This document shows positions 48,893-61,616 of a stretch of 64,000 nt of DNA, in pieces. The notes under the pieces are model-generated. The model was not told the origin of the DNA, did not search any database, and saw nothing but the letters and a program-made list of their open reading frames with translations. The position numbers and the translations under genes are program-made. How positions within the stretch are numbered: position 1 is the stretch's first letter; each line of letters opens with the position of its first letter. The DNA is from Phlebopus portentosus (lineage: Eukaryota; Basidiomycota; Agaricomycetes; Boletales; Boletinellaceae), in NCBI GenBank assembly GCA_037892935.1, contig JAYXKI010000011.1, positions 682,001 to 746,000 of the forward strand, in the 5' to 3' direction.

Positions 48893-50428
48893 CTATCGCC
48901 TTCTCTTTCCGCGTCTGCCCATCTGCTTGCATCTTCCTCGTGCGGATTGCAGTTGCTATCTTCTTACCAATCAACTTCTCACCAACCCGACCAGTACTAG
49001 TCTCTATTCCTATCCGGTGTGAAATAACGGCCCTCTTGCCGATTTACTGTGTTTTCTAACCAGTTGTTTTGCTTTGAGTTGCTTTTATCTTTGTCCCCTC
49101 TATCTATTTCTATTCCGGCTCTGCAGCTCTATTTACCTTTGTTTCTCGATCTTCAATCCTCTGCATATCTCGTCCCATTTGGCTGTGAATACAATGCATC
49201 ATTACCATTCATCCATTTCTCTTCTGTCTGTGTTTTCATCGCAATAACTTGACTTGTTCATACAATTTCATGTTTCCCCCGTTCCCTTCACCCGCTTTGA
49301 TCTCTCGCTTCTAGGCTTTCAAAGTCTTGTCTGACAAACCATTTCTTGACTTGTGCTCCTTTTCATTCCTCAGCTTCAACGTTCTGCAAGAAGACAAACA
49401 CAATTCCTCACACGACAGTGATTTGATTCTATCTTTTATGCATGATGATATGATATTTGCTATGATACTGACATGCTTTATGCTGTGTGTTATTACGCGT
49501 ACGTACGTACATGACCTTGACCGCGAAAGCTCCTTCCCCTCGATTTGCTTATTCCATTTTTGCATCCGCACGTCAATCCTATCGCATCCGCTGTGCTTCT
49601 TTGTCTTATTGCAGCATTTCCCTTGACGCCGGCCATTTCTCCTCACCCGTCCTGTCGCTGTTCCTCATCTCCTCTCATTTGGGTTGTTCTGCTACACGTC
49701 CTTTGACACGTACGGTACTTAGTTTTGGGGTCTTCTGGTTCTTTCACCTGTCGTCACTCAAATCAATCGCTTCCCTCTCTCCCCCCTTCTCCTCATGTGA
49801 CACATATCGTATCATGTATACTTTCCCAAATCTTGCTTCTGATTGAACCTGACCTCCCGGGTATAAGACCACACATTCGTACGCGTACAGTGTGTCTCGC
49901 CTTCTCGTACGCCTGTATTAGACTAATATTAAGCGAGGCATAAATACAAATACTCTTTACATCCAAATACCAGTCGTGTGCATTGAATTCATAAATCAAA
50001 GAGAATATAATAGAATTTTGTTTACACAGCAGACTTTTGGTTATGATTCCTTTTACCTTGCTACATACATCATCATGCTTGTCGGCAGTTTGAACTTCTT
50101 CGATGAGAAACGTACGATCCGACCGCTACAACGCTACAAATGCTACACCGCTACAACACAAATGATACACACAAATAGTCAATATATCTCTAGAAAAGAA
50201 AAGAAAAGAAAAGAAAATGGAAGTACTAGTGGCAGGCAGGAGAGGAGAGCAAGCTAAATCCAGTACAAATTAATATTGTCCGGAGGTGAGTGGGACTAAA
50301 CCTCCGGATGCACACACACAATCGACCGCGGAATAAGTACACAGATGATTATTACCATTATTGGCACTGGCAGGCTCTCAAGAAGCTTCCGCATCGACAG
50401 ACGCCACAATGTGCCTGCCCGACCCTGT
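48893..50428. other. Convergent 3' regions, T-rich on the plus strand
   Basis: From the WOPR stop to the polyol dehydrogenase stop. The plus strand is strongly pyrimidine-rich from 48950 to 49800, as in long 3' untranslated regions. An (AAAAG)n run lies at 50192-50217. No gene recognised. Confidence 0.5.
50192..50217. repeat. (AAAAG)n short repeat, about 5 units
   Basis: Five consecutive GAAAA-type units following CTCTA and ending before TGG. Confidence 0.9.
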
Positions 50429-52033
50429 TCAGGGCTTAATCGCGATCTTCAGTGCACCGCGGCTGCTCATCTTATCGAGAGCGCCCTGGTAATCCTCCAG
50501 CTTGAACAGATCCGTCACCATTCCCTTCGTCCGAACCTTGCCACTGTCCAGGTATGCGACCGCGCGAGGGAAGCAGAACGTCTGGGAGAAGGAGCCGATA
50601 ATCTAAATAGGTAAGAAATAACAAATAATCAGAAATAGAAGATTAGCACTTTGCATTAGGCGCCCAACATGATGTAATTAGCCGACATCAGTATGTACGA
50701 CGACTTACCCTGATCTCATCGCCGAAAATCTTGCTCGGAGGCCAGTGCACAAGTGCCTTGTTCTCGTAAACACCATAAATCATCAGCGTCCCGCCACGGC
50801 GAACATAGTTGATGCTCTCATCCGCAAGTTTCTCCACGCCAGTAGCTTCGACGACGACGTCAAATCCGTACGGGTTATCCTTCTTTAATTGCTCCCATTG
50901 CGGACCAGGATTCGCGCGGTCAAGCTCGATGTACTCATCACCGCATTCCAATTGCTTTGCAATGTCCATCTTGACACCCTTGTTCGCAGCGATAACGATG
51001 CGGAAGGCTCCATTTAGTTTAAGCAGTTGCGCGAGAATGAGGCCGGTCGGACCTGCTCCGAGGATGAGGACTTCAATACCGACAGGAGGTGCGAGCTTGT
51101 CAAGTCCATGAACGGCACATGCTGCAGGCTCTAGCAAAGTGGCATCTTCGTCTGACAGATTTTTGATCTTGTATAGCTTGTTTTGCGGGCTAGAGAAATT
51201 TAAGCATATTAAAGATATGCATCTAGCGCAATGCACTGGGTTAGAAAAATTTACTATTTAATGTACTCGGCAAATCCACCGTCCTGCGTGACGCCACGAG
51301 CGTTGAAATTCTCACACATAAGGGATTGACCGCGGCGACAGAAGAAGCAATTGTCACACTGAATTTCGGATTTAAGGCGATCGACACGTCAGGTCAGGTC
51401 AGGTCAGCTGTCAACGATTAAAGACAAATAAACGTACCGTGCTCCCGACGTCAGCCACGCAACGGTCACCAACGTCAAAGCCCTTTACATTCGACCCATA
51501 TTCAACAACGCTTCCAATTGCCTCGTGACCGGGTATTAGCTGCAACACGCAGTTAATAAAGTCAGCTCCTGCTTGCTTCTTGAGAAATATTATTGCGTTC
51601 AAGCGACGTCACACCGTTGGGCCCATAGAGAACGTAGAGCGTAGCCCAGGCAAGACATATGAAGACACGGCGGAAACAAAACGGCCGGCGCAACACCGAA
51701 ATGTGTTCATTACGGGAATCTCAGATCACTCACCGGGAATTTTGAGATGAATTCTCCGTCGTGTATATGCGCATCCGTTCCACATACGCCACAGACCGAG
51801 ACTGACAGGTTTTCGAAATCACTCAGAGAACGTCATTATAACTCGTTCGACATGAGTTCATACCTTTCAACAGGACCTCATCGGGGCCGACCTGCGGGAT
51901 GGGAACCTGCTTGATCTCAAAGTTCCGAGGCTGGAAACAGTCAAAAGATAGACAATCAGATTTTCAGATTCTCGGATGCGGCGCAGGACGATGGAGATGA
52001 AATACACACGGCATGGTAGTAGAGAGCTCTCAT
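50429..52033 (-). CDS. Zinc-dependent medium-chain polyol dehydrogenase (arabinitol/sorbitol type)
   Basis: Seven exons: 52033-52010, 51930-51864, 51801-51734, 51539-51438, 51358-51255, 51189-50709, 50602-50429, sum 1020 nt (339 aa). The fold is GroES-like then Rossmann. Catalytic zinc ligands are expected at C37 (CGVCGTD), H58 and E59 (PGHEAIG). The structural zinc has four cysteines at C88, C91, C94 and C102 (CDNCFFC...C). The cofactor loop is [15 protein letters not shown]. The sequence oxidises a polyol to a ketose in the cytosol, most like fungal D-arabinitol and sorbitol dehydrogenases; the substrate and NAD or NADP preference cannot be fixed from sequence alone. The first exon codes only MRALYYHA and fits the family start exactly. 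Confidence 0.93.
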
Positions 52034-53156
52034 AGTTCCGGATGTTGAACGTGTTTGAACGTGGCAGACAGCTGGTAAAGTTATGAGGACGAACAAAGTA
52101 GAAAGGAAAGAAGAGGTGCCAACGTGTATTACATTTTGTCTTCTTATTTTATGTTATGTGTCGACATCACGTGATGTCACCGCGTGCCCCTCAGTCTTCG
52201 GCCCGTGATGATTCCCGCCCGTGGATGCACTGCTTTAGGAGGACGGACACCCCATTTCGCAAGATAAGAATTTCCACTCCACTTCAATATTAATCATATC
52301 TTACAATATCGATGTAGTTGCTCAAAACAGAGGCATAGGATAGAAAACACGGGATAGAACGCTGCAGGAGAAATGGTGGAGAAAATTGAATTTCATCGAT
52401 TGCTTGGTTGGTGAAAATTGTTCGCACCTCCCATCGCCAGAATAACGCGGAAGAAAATCGATTCAATCAAAACTTACTTAGCTCCACTCCTTGGTCATAC
52501 ATACACTAGGTAGGAACGGGCTGAGAATCATCTCATCTCGTTAAATCGACATATCTATCTTTACGTATTCTCCGAGTCGTCCATCCACGTATGAACTCAA
52601 CATCTCCGTGCTAATACAATCGGTGTTAGCAAATGCACCCACATCATCGGATAGTCCGCGGTAGTCAAAGAACAAGGAGCACCTCGTCAGGAAGATATAA
52701 GATTCGCCCATGCCGTGCCGATTGGTACATAAATTGGGATGTATTGGAAGGAAGAGTAACGGAGGAGCTGAATTGAGAATTCCGTCAAGAGACCTAAGGA
52801 ATCGAGCTCGGCATAAAATTCTGGAAATGATGGATGGCATCGCAGGTGACCTGTCTGAGAAAGGATCTCGGCATCATGTTTATCTTATTTAAAGAATACA
52901 AGGTTCGTTTGAGCAAGACGATCCTATCCTGATGATGTTTTGGATTGAGTCGAAAGCGATCACAACCAATCAGGAGCATCCTAAGTCACGTGGTGAACGC
53001 GTCTCCGATCTGGCGACGATTCTCGCTCGGTTGTCTCGTCAAATTCGTCACTTCCACCGCGAAAACGATTGCACCTTGTTATCTTTCAGGTTTATGATAT
53101 CTGGAAGTGCCCGGAAGGTGGAAATATAGCATTTCGACTCGACTTCCAGATCAACT
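52034..53156. promoter_or_regulatory. Divergent region between the polyol dehydrogenase and SEC5
   Basis: No coding sense found. It should carry both promoters. No paired TATA box with correct spacing was identified. Confidence 0.45.
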
Positions 53157-56100
53157 ATGCCTCGCAACTCAGGCTTCGCGGTCGACGAGGCTGCTTTACT
53201 GGCCAAGTACCGTATATCTTCCCTCACACCAAAGTAAGCAACATGTCCATATGCTCTTGCATAACGAATGCATCGAAGTAATGGCTCTCGATCGACAGGC
53301 AATGGGAAGAAGTGGATCATGAGCTGACTGGATCAGTAGCTGGTTCGCTTTCGAGCGGTCCGAGCAATAGCATGATGGAGGAGGATCCGCTAGGTTTAGG
53401 CCGTCGAATCGAGTACGCGTCTAGCAATCTTTATCTTGTGCGTTTCGTGTTTTACAGCTCACCCTTTCATTTCAGCTTGTCGGAGATGGATATGAACACC
53501 AGTAAGCATGCTTCTCCATCACCTATCCATTCTATCCAAGTCACTTTGATTTACTTACAATCACCAAAAACTTTGTTAACAGAGGCCCAAATCCTCCTCT
53601 CATCAAAGTCCTTCGACCCAAAGACGTTTCTCTCTATCGTACATCCGAACGCAACGTACCAAGACTTGGCAGCGGGCATTCAACATTTACGATCGAATTT
53701 GGATGCGCGCTCGGAGGCTATACGTGTTCTTGTTGAGGATAACTTTGATCGTTTCGTTGCTGTGAAGGCTTCGACAGACGGTACTTTTTTGTAAAGAGTA
53801 ATCTTGGTTTCTTAGCAGTTGACCGTGATCTCTTCAGCTATATATTCCGAAATGCGCGAGGGCTTGCTCGCAGACTCGACAGACTTCGCCACGAAGACAG
53901 TGAGAGAGCGATTGAAGAGTAAGCGTCTCAGTCATCTATTCTTCCCCATTGCTCGGGCCTGTTGATGTCTTGTCTTAAGCGACTGCACAGAAAGCAGACC
54001 AGGTGTTTCTGCCTGTACTAGAGAACGCGTCAAAGGCACAGAAACTACGTTCCACTCTCGGAGTATTCGAGCGCTCCAAGTTTTTCTTCAACCTTCCCGG
54101 GTCACTCATGGAGTCCATCGAAGAGGTCGGTATCTCTACTAATACCTTATCGCATTTTGAATGTTTCTGATGCCTAGCAGGGCAAGTATGAAGTAACGCT
54201 CCGAGACTACAAGAAGGGCAAGTTCCTTCTGGAGTCGCGCCCGCATCAACTCCTCCCCGAATCGTCTCGCTCGAAAGATGCCAACGGACCTGGTGCGTCT
54301 TCATCCAACGTTGGAGAGCAGCAAAGACGCATCCTCGACAAGGTCTGGGGAGCGGCGGAGCGTGTTATGGGCGAAATGAAGATTAAGCTGTTCGCTCAGC
54401 TGAGAGATCCCACTCGGTCTGTCGAGGAACAGGAGAAGACTATAGAGTGAGCGACAGAATGTGTGTTTTGCAGTTTGTAATGTCGGATTAACGCGAAATG
54501 TCTAGGATCTTGTTGGAGCTAAGCACGACGGACGATCCTACTTGGGTATACTTTGATGCTCAGCATAAGTATGTAATGGACCACTTGAACGAGGCTTATA
54601 AGACTGCATTTTCGCATGTCGACGGTAGGGATCATTTGTTGTCCTGCCTGAAGACGATCGAGAACCTGACATGGCGATTATTGTAGATGTGAAACGGAAG
54701 GTCGAACCAGAACCGTTAGATGCTGCTGCGTTAGCCCTGGTGGTCGTCCCACAACTTCGTGCAGGTATCACGTCTATTGATACGAAACAGCCGGAATCTG
54801 TCATCGGTAAATCGTATTTTTTCATTTAATTTGCGTTTCTTTGACTGGAACATTTGCATTGGATACAGCCCAAGCGACTGGACATGAGATATGGGAGTCC
54901 ATTTTGGATATGGTCAAGAACGTATCGGAGGCAATGCTTTCATCTCTTCCGAACTTCTGGAGGATTGCGAAAGAATATATGGATGGGAAATACAAGAAGG
55001 TCGGTACACAATTTCAGTTACTGTTACCAATGTCTATGCCTCGCCAGACTGAACATTCTCCCAATCAGGGCTCTGATAAAGGCGCACGGCGTAGCCCGAC
55101 CCAGTGCCGCTCTATGGCATCAGACGTCATCCGCCTCTACATCTCTCTCATCTCCCAATTCTTTACGCTTTCAGACATGGCTGTGACGTCCCCCAAAGCC
55201 GACTCTGCAGGCGGCGGAGCTCTGATACCATTCCCCCCATTCGTCCCGCAACGCGCGCATTCGATGACGACAGCGTATTATCTCACAAAGGTTCTTGCGG
55301 AGATTCAGGATTGTGTGAATGAGATTGTTGCTATGAATATCTCGTCGGATGTGAACTCTGGGATGAAAGAGTTACTTGAGAGCGCGAGGTGGAGGTTTGA
55401 GGGCGCGCTGACGAGTGTTTGGTTGAGAGGTACTCACTCGCTTTTCTCACTTTCTTTAAAAGTGTTCTGATATCTTCATTGACAGATTCCAGTCTCTTCC
55501 ACCATCTTGAGACTTGGGCTCCTGACCCGACGCACGAGTCAACGACACAATACCTGAACCATATACAGACCTTCCAGCGCCATCTTACAACAGAAGCGTT
55601 CAAGATTGCCGGTGGTATCGATCTTACCCCGTCTACGACCAAGCCATTACGACAACATCGCATACCTACAAACTTCATCACAAAGATCACAAAATCCTTC
55701 CTTGATTCGTTATATGCATTCCTAGATGGACTTGTGCTATTAGCATCGGAGGAAACCGAGTACAAGAAGCCGTTGGTTGGATCTGAAGCGCTGCCTGGGG
55801 GTCCTGGAAGTCGTGGGGATACTATAGATCTTGCGAACCCCGTGCGTAGTGCGTCTTATTCTGAGTGAAACTTTAACTGATTAGCCGTCTTCGCTCAATA
55901 GGAAACGCGGTTGCTACTCGTTGTGTCAAACTTTGGCCATTTGAAGCAACACCTCATTCCTAGCATGATCAACCAGCTGGAACGTGCTTTCGGAACGAAA
56001 GTCGACACCGATAAGATCGTGCGTCTAATTCTTCGGAACCAGTCCTATTATTGTCTGATATAGATCTAATATGATGTTGATCAAAGACCTTAACACAAGT

Positions 56101-57082
56101 TGTACAAGAGCTTGATCACAATCTATTCGACAGCTACGTAAAACCGAAAGCATCTGCTATCACCGCCATCGTTCGTAGGGGGTACTTGATCCTGAGATGG
56201 ATTGGTACGATTCACCTCGTCCAATGGGTACGCACGTCCGCCTATTCTTCCATCTTCCATCTCAAATGCGCCGCAATTCCTTCCCGTTACCACACGACTG
56301 ACTTCGCTTTTCCCATCTCATATGTCTAGAAATCCGACCCTACATGTTCGACATCCTTATGTACCTGGTCCAGGTGCATGAGCATGTTGCGAGTGTGTCC
56401 AAATCGCTTCTGGAGCGTACCCTCAACGCGCTTGTGGAGGAAGTTGCCGAGGAGGCTCTGCGCTGCTTCCGACAGGTGAAGAAGTTTGGTATGGGCGGTA
56501 TGCTAAGGGTACGTCGGCGGATAAGTTTCTGCCTGTTTAGTCCATCCTTTCTCTCTTGCTTCCATACTTATACCCGCTATCCATTTTTCTCCATTGTCCG
56601 TTGCATTGCACTGCCTCGCATTAAAACTTTACCGCTGTCACGCGATTCGTTCACAGGCTACGCTAGAGATTGAGTTCTTCCATCAAACAGCCTCGCGATT
56701 CGTCACAACAGCTGCGGAGAAGAAGCTTTCGGAAGTGTACAACAAGATATCTCAAGCGTACGTACGTCGACCGGGCGACGATATGAAGAGCCAATTAGAG
56801 GGCGTGAAGAGGACGTTGGCGGATACGCGACGCGCAACGCAAATTGAATTTCTGTGCTTTCGGAAGGAGAAGGAGAAGTCAGCAAAATCGTCGGCGGTTG
56901 CGGCGACTGGATCGACAACAGGTTCAAGTCAGGGCAGTGTCAGTTTTTCTACTACGACGGCTTCGAGTGTCGATGATGTGGCGAGTATAAGAAGCGCTCG
57001 GGATGAGGGGCGGGAACGGCGTCGACGGCAAGCTCCCGCGGGTTCCAACTTGTCGATCAGGTCCACTGATAGTCGCTTCTGA
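53157..57082 (+). CDS. SEC5: Exocyst complex subunit Sec5 (one-base frame correction needed)
   Basis: Sixteen exons: 53157-53233, 53299-53412, 53476-53501, 53583-53780, 53838-53918, 53979-54125, 54181-54446, 54506-54624, 54688-54806, 54869-54999, 55069-55429, 55486-55841, 55902-56018, 56087-56227, 56330-56508, 56657-57082. The N-terminus is acidic, then [40 protein letters not shown] and [19 protein letters not shown], with [20 protein letters not shown] and [20 protein letters not shown], all typical of fungal Sec5. The C-terminal helical rods end in a Ser/Arg-rich tail. Just after ITAIVR the frame slips in a run of five G at 56178-56182; a sixth G restores [20 protein letters not shown] and the model closes at 952 aa. 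Sec5 tethers secretory vesicles to the plasma membrane as part of the octameric exocyst and is essential in yeast, so the slip is probably an error. Confidence 0.93.
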
Positions 57083-58323
57083 CCGATCAAATGGAGGCGC
57101 ACGCATGTACTTTTATCCTGCCGCATGGATCTCGGTTCATATTCTCACTCGGGCAATACCTAGACGAGAATACCTGGCCTTCATCAGGTATCCCAATGAC
57201 ACGCGTACTTGTTGCTCAGGACACACCGGCTCGTACATTGATCGAGGTGGCCGGAAAGGAATATCCGGTTTTGTTGAGTCTGTAATAATGTTGGGAGGTA
57301 ATAAGCAGTTCTAACGAACTCAATCTGGTTTTACTTACGTCGCCGACATATCGGATGAAATTTTATCTCGCGAGATTCAGGATCTGTCGTGACTTGTTCA
57401 ACTTTTGTCTTCTCTTCTCCAGAACGAGTCCATCAGGTTTCCTCCATTTCTTCGCATAGCGTATCATGAAGTATCACATGGATTATGAAACTGCGCGACT
57501 GGGACGGTGAGGTCCGATCAGGTCCGCATATTGGCGGATGCTTCCCTAGAGGCCTGAAGGCGATTGGGACTTGCGATACCGTGTGTCTCCGGTATAAACT
57601 TGTCTTGTGGGCATCGGCCCTTCCGGGTCGCTATTGGCTTCGGGTTTCATGTGCTCTGACTTCTCTTGATGCCAGTTGAAATTCTCCTCCAGAAAAATTA
57701 TTACTTTGATCGGAGAATGAACTATGTTTGTGTTACATGCCACTTGTACACTCATTCCCATGGCACTGTGGTATGCTCTTGTGGCTTCTGCCTTCAAAGC
57801 TCTTGAAGAAGCGTTGGTAAAGTTATATCTGGTGTCAGCGCAATTTCCTTTCTCTATCACCGAATTCAATTCGATGCTTTGAAGCCATTGGTTGCATTTA
57901 ACAGATACCGAAAATATTGGACGACACCACACAGTGACTTCTCTATTGTGGCGGACCGGGAGCGAATCCATAGAAGTCCGTCTCGTACGACCCATGGCTA
58001 ATGATGAAAAATAGTGATAAACGTCCACCGGTGTCCATTATGACGGGAGTCTCAATCAACAAGAACTTTTCTCAGAGGCTCCAACTCCTGTCGACCCTTT
58101 CTAGCATCACATAGATACTTCTGACCTAACATCTTTATAAACGGAATACTGTCCAAACGCCAGAGCGGCGAAGTGGCCACCGGGCGGATGTGTACACAAA
58201 GGTCCTGCCTTTATTTCCAGCACAAAGCTTCTCGACGTTGAGAATAAATACACCATGAGAGAATTTTGGCATCAGGTGCTGTTCGGACTGGTTCTGCAGA
58301 ATTGTCCCCATCGATCTCATGGG
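57083..58323. other. Intergenic, no gene assigned
   Basis: The first 200 bases carry an open frame with protein-like words (PMTRVLVAQDTPARTLIEVA near 57190-57250), just past the SEC5 stop, but no partner exon or start could be supported. The rest shows no coding sense. Confidence 0.4.
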
Positions 58324-58330
58324 TATAAAG
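58324..58330 (+). promoter_or_regulatory. Probable TATA box of the first FAD oxidase
   Basis: TATAAAG lies 78 bases before ATG 58402, matching the position of a TATAAAG 67 bases before the start of the second copy. A further TATAAATA at 58386 is too close to the start codon to serve it. Confidence 0.5.
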
Positions 58331-58401
58331 AACGGTGTACGCCGTATACAGACCGAGCTGACGCTTGTTCGAGTGCCTCGCTGACTATAAATAGCTCAGA
58401 C

Positions 58402-60460
58402 ATGCCCACCATTTTCATGTTCTATTTTCTCTACACCGGAGTTTTTGCTTTGCTATTCCCTGTGGTCTTTGGCTCTGACTTTCTGCTTCTTCACGCTGAT
58501 GATGGAGCGGTCATAGCGTGTAACTTATTCAAAAAGAAGTTTCCAGAGCTCACCTCATTTCCAGGCGAGCGAAATTTACTCTCAGTTTGTGTTCAAATAC
58601 TGAAGTTATCCCCAGGAGCCGAGCAGTTTGTCAACGATACTGAGCATTGGGCAATTTCAAGCCAACAAAACTCAACCTGTTCGATCGAACCGACGAGTGC
58701 GGAGGATGCCAGCGCTATAGTAAGCGGAAACCTTCAAGATACCGTTCAGCGCAATAATCATGTGTATGTAGATTCAAATAATTGGAAGGCCGGATATTCG
58801 AGCGCCATTTGCCGTGAGTTGAGTAACTTGCGGAAGACCGTATGCTTATGCAATTGTTCGAAGGTTAAATCAGGAGGACACGCGTACAATCTGAATTCAA
58901 GCTCGACTCCAGGAGTCCAAGTATCAATGGCTCGGTTCAACGACATCAGCTATAACGCGAAGCAGGGTACTGTGACAATCGGGTTCGGTCTAACGTGGGA
59001 TCAGGTTTACGAACGGCTAGAACCGCTCGGTATCATGGTCGTCGGCGGAAGAATAACTGGAGTAGGCAAGTACTCGATTACTATGCATTTGTATGGACTC
59101 GCGTGCTTACTCTGTGGTCGAAGGTGTCGGAGGATTCAGTCTAGGAGGCGGATATTCTTGGAAGACAAATCAGTTTGGTCTCCTTATTGACACACTTGTG
59201 TCTGTTGAGGTGGTGTTACCTTCCGGAGAGATTATTCAGGCTACGAATTCGTCCCATCCTGATCTCTTCTTCGGTCTGAGGGCAAGCTTTGACATATCTA
59301 AAGACACTATGATGAAATATCTAATCAATCGGTTTGTATTTCAACGCCCAGGGAGGACTGAACAATTTCGGCATCGTTACGCAAATCACGGTGGAAGCCC
59401 ACCCGCAAACTCTCGTTTTCGTGAGTCTGCTTGGTTCATTAGCTTTGATTGAAGCTTGATGTCTCTTACAGGGTGGTTCGCTTACATATTCGAGCGAAAC
59501 GAGTGACGAATTCAACAGTGCGATAGAAGATTTCTCGCTAAACAACGTGGATCCGAAAGCACAGTTAGTGGCCGGCTACAAATCGAACGGTACCCAGGTC
59601 AAAGAAATGACTACTAATCAAAATATTCATGTCTTAACGTTACTACTCTTTGTCTCTTCAGTTCCAGAACCAACTCTTCATGTCTTACGATGGACCTGTG
59701 CCTCCTCCTGGTATATTTGATAAAATCTTGTCCATTCCCGCCGTAGTTTCAGATATCAAGACGCGAACATTTGTGGACATGATATCAACGATCGGCGATC
59801 TCGATCCAGGAATTGGACCATTTGGGTAAATGCATAGTACTCACCCTGAGTCGGAGATATCGACTTACAAGTTTTTTAGTTTTGCCCAACACGTCGTCCC
59901 CATCGTGCACTACACTGTTCCCATACTCGAAGAAATTAAACAGCAAGTAAACGCTTTGGCCTCGCGACTTTCTGCAGAGAATAGCGATACATCGATAGTC
60001 GTGCGAATCGCTCCTGAGCCGTTCTTCTCTTCTTTCGCTCACTCCCGCGGAGGAGCGTATCCACATCCTCCTGGAAGGCAAGTAAACCCTACCGCGACTT
60101 CTCTTGCTTATTCAATAGATCCAGAGGCTCCTCTTGGTAAGCTCTTATAGCCTTATCCGAGTAGCCAACGCATTAAAGGTTTACATACTGTTGTGTCCGT
60201 CGTTCGCAGCCGACAAAATTACTCTCCAGTCCAAATTTGCATCTGAGGTCCGGAATTTGGCATCCCTTGTTCAAGCCAAAGCCGTGGAAGAAGGGCAAAG
60301 TCTTTGGGATGATATTCTCTATGATAACTATGCATTGACCGACTCGCCATTGGAATTGGTATACGGCGAAAACGTGCCAAAGCTGAGGGAGATTGCTGCC
60401 AAGTACGACCCAGAGAAGGTAATGATGCTGACAGGAGGCTTTCGTCGGTTCCAGGACTAG
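58402..60460 (+). CDS. Secreted FAD-linked oxidase, berberine-bridge-enzyme-like, copy 1
   Basis: Ten exons: 58402-58564, 58616-58719, 58772-58813, 58864-59065, 59124-59281, 59352-59420, 59472-59597, 59662-59825, 59880-60136, 60210-60460, sum 1536 nt (511 aa). A hydrophobic signal-like N-terminus is followed by an FAD_binding_4 fold: IIQIIGRPDIRAPFAVKSGG with H, the expected covalent FAD site, GLTWDQVYERLEPLGIMVVG, GVGGFSLGGGYSWKTNQFGL and DLFFGLRGGLNNFGIVTQ. The C-terminal BBE segment gives SLWDDILYDNYAL. Three introns use GC donors (58565-58615, 59066-59123, 59282-59351). Family members oxidise carbohydrates or metabolites with oxygen; the substrate is unknown. The frame is also open upstream to 58255, but the start at 58402 mirrors copy 2. 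A cysteine for a second covalent FAD link is not seen. Confidence 0.9.
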
Positions 60461-61549
60461 GTGCGTTTAGATAGAGTCTACGTTTTGCTGATTACGATTT
60501 TATTGATCCAAGAATTTTAGAATTTCAGGCGGACAGGTTCCTGGAAATACGCCGGGTCCGTTGGAGGGATTCGAAATATCGAGCACTTATTGCCTGCATC
60601 CGCATGTGATAGACTATCAGAAAAAAAAGGCTTCAGATATATCGTGGTTTTATAGGAAGTATTGAAGGAAATAGGAAAACGTCAAAACACTGAGACGTAC
60701 TATAGTACTCTCTTCCGACGAGTCATAACCTTTGCTTCCAGTTCGATATTATGATACAATTGGAGCGGATTCAATTGAAGTTCATGGATCACTGTCACTT
60801 GGGAAGTAAACATGCCGACAATGCGCATCCATTCCTTTCAGGTAATACGTTTGAATCTGAATGTGATTGAATAAAGACGGTGGAAGCAACTTACGAGCTT
60901 GAAACCGTTATAGTACGTACGAATTGTTGAATTGCAGAATCGAATCGGATGGTGACGCCCACGCGAACCTTTGGACACACGGGCCGGCCCCGATCACATT
61001 CACATGTACTTCAGTCTTTCTTCCCAACCATGGCCAACCTCTCCGTCGCCAGACAACGAAGTTAATAGCAAACGTTCGAAGTTCATCCGAATTGGACTGT
61101 CCAAATGTTTTTGAACCGATCAGAAGTTCCGTCGCTCGGAGTTTCGCTCATTCTGCCGACTCTTTCTCTCATCACGGCGCTTCTTGCTTCTCAGAGTTTT
61201 GCCATCGCCGACAAAGTGCTTGCCACTGCTGACTTGAAGTTTGGTCAGATACTCTACTTGGTGAAAAGCTGGCTAGCTGACTATGTCTACAACTCGATTT
61301 CATCAGGAGACTGGCAAAACCGTGGAAGGAACGTATCTGCAAACCTTTCACCGCGGTGTTTGAATATCCTTGTTGGTCGAAATTACTGCTATGCAGTAGC
61401 AATATGCGCCAAGGCTTCTCTAATGTGCCTTTATTTTCGCAAAGCTCCTCAATGCTGTGGATCAATAAATCAGAATATTTTGAAAAATATTTGACATTAG
61501 CTACGATTCGAGCCAGTCCGGCGGATTACCTCCGCAGGTCTTCAAGGAC
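60461..61549. other. Spacer between the two tandem oxidases
   Basis: About 1.1 kb with no supported gene. A 129-codon open frame from 61105 has mixed composition and no family match. It should hold the promoter of copy 2. Confidence 0.5.
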
Positions 61550-61556
61550 TATAAAG
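61550..61556 (+). promoter_or_regulatory. Probable TATA box of the second FAD oxidase
   Basis: TATAAAG lies 67 bases upstream of ATG 61617, a normal spacing for a TATA-driven fungal gene and the same arrangement as before copy 1. Confidence 0.55.
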
Positions 61557-61616
61557 ATAGCTCGCCATTGTATACAGGTGGGGCTGGCGCTTTTTTGAGC
61601 GTGGACATCTCTCATC

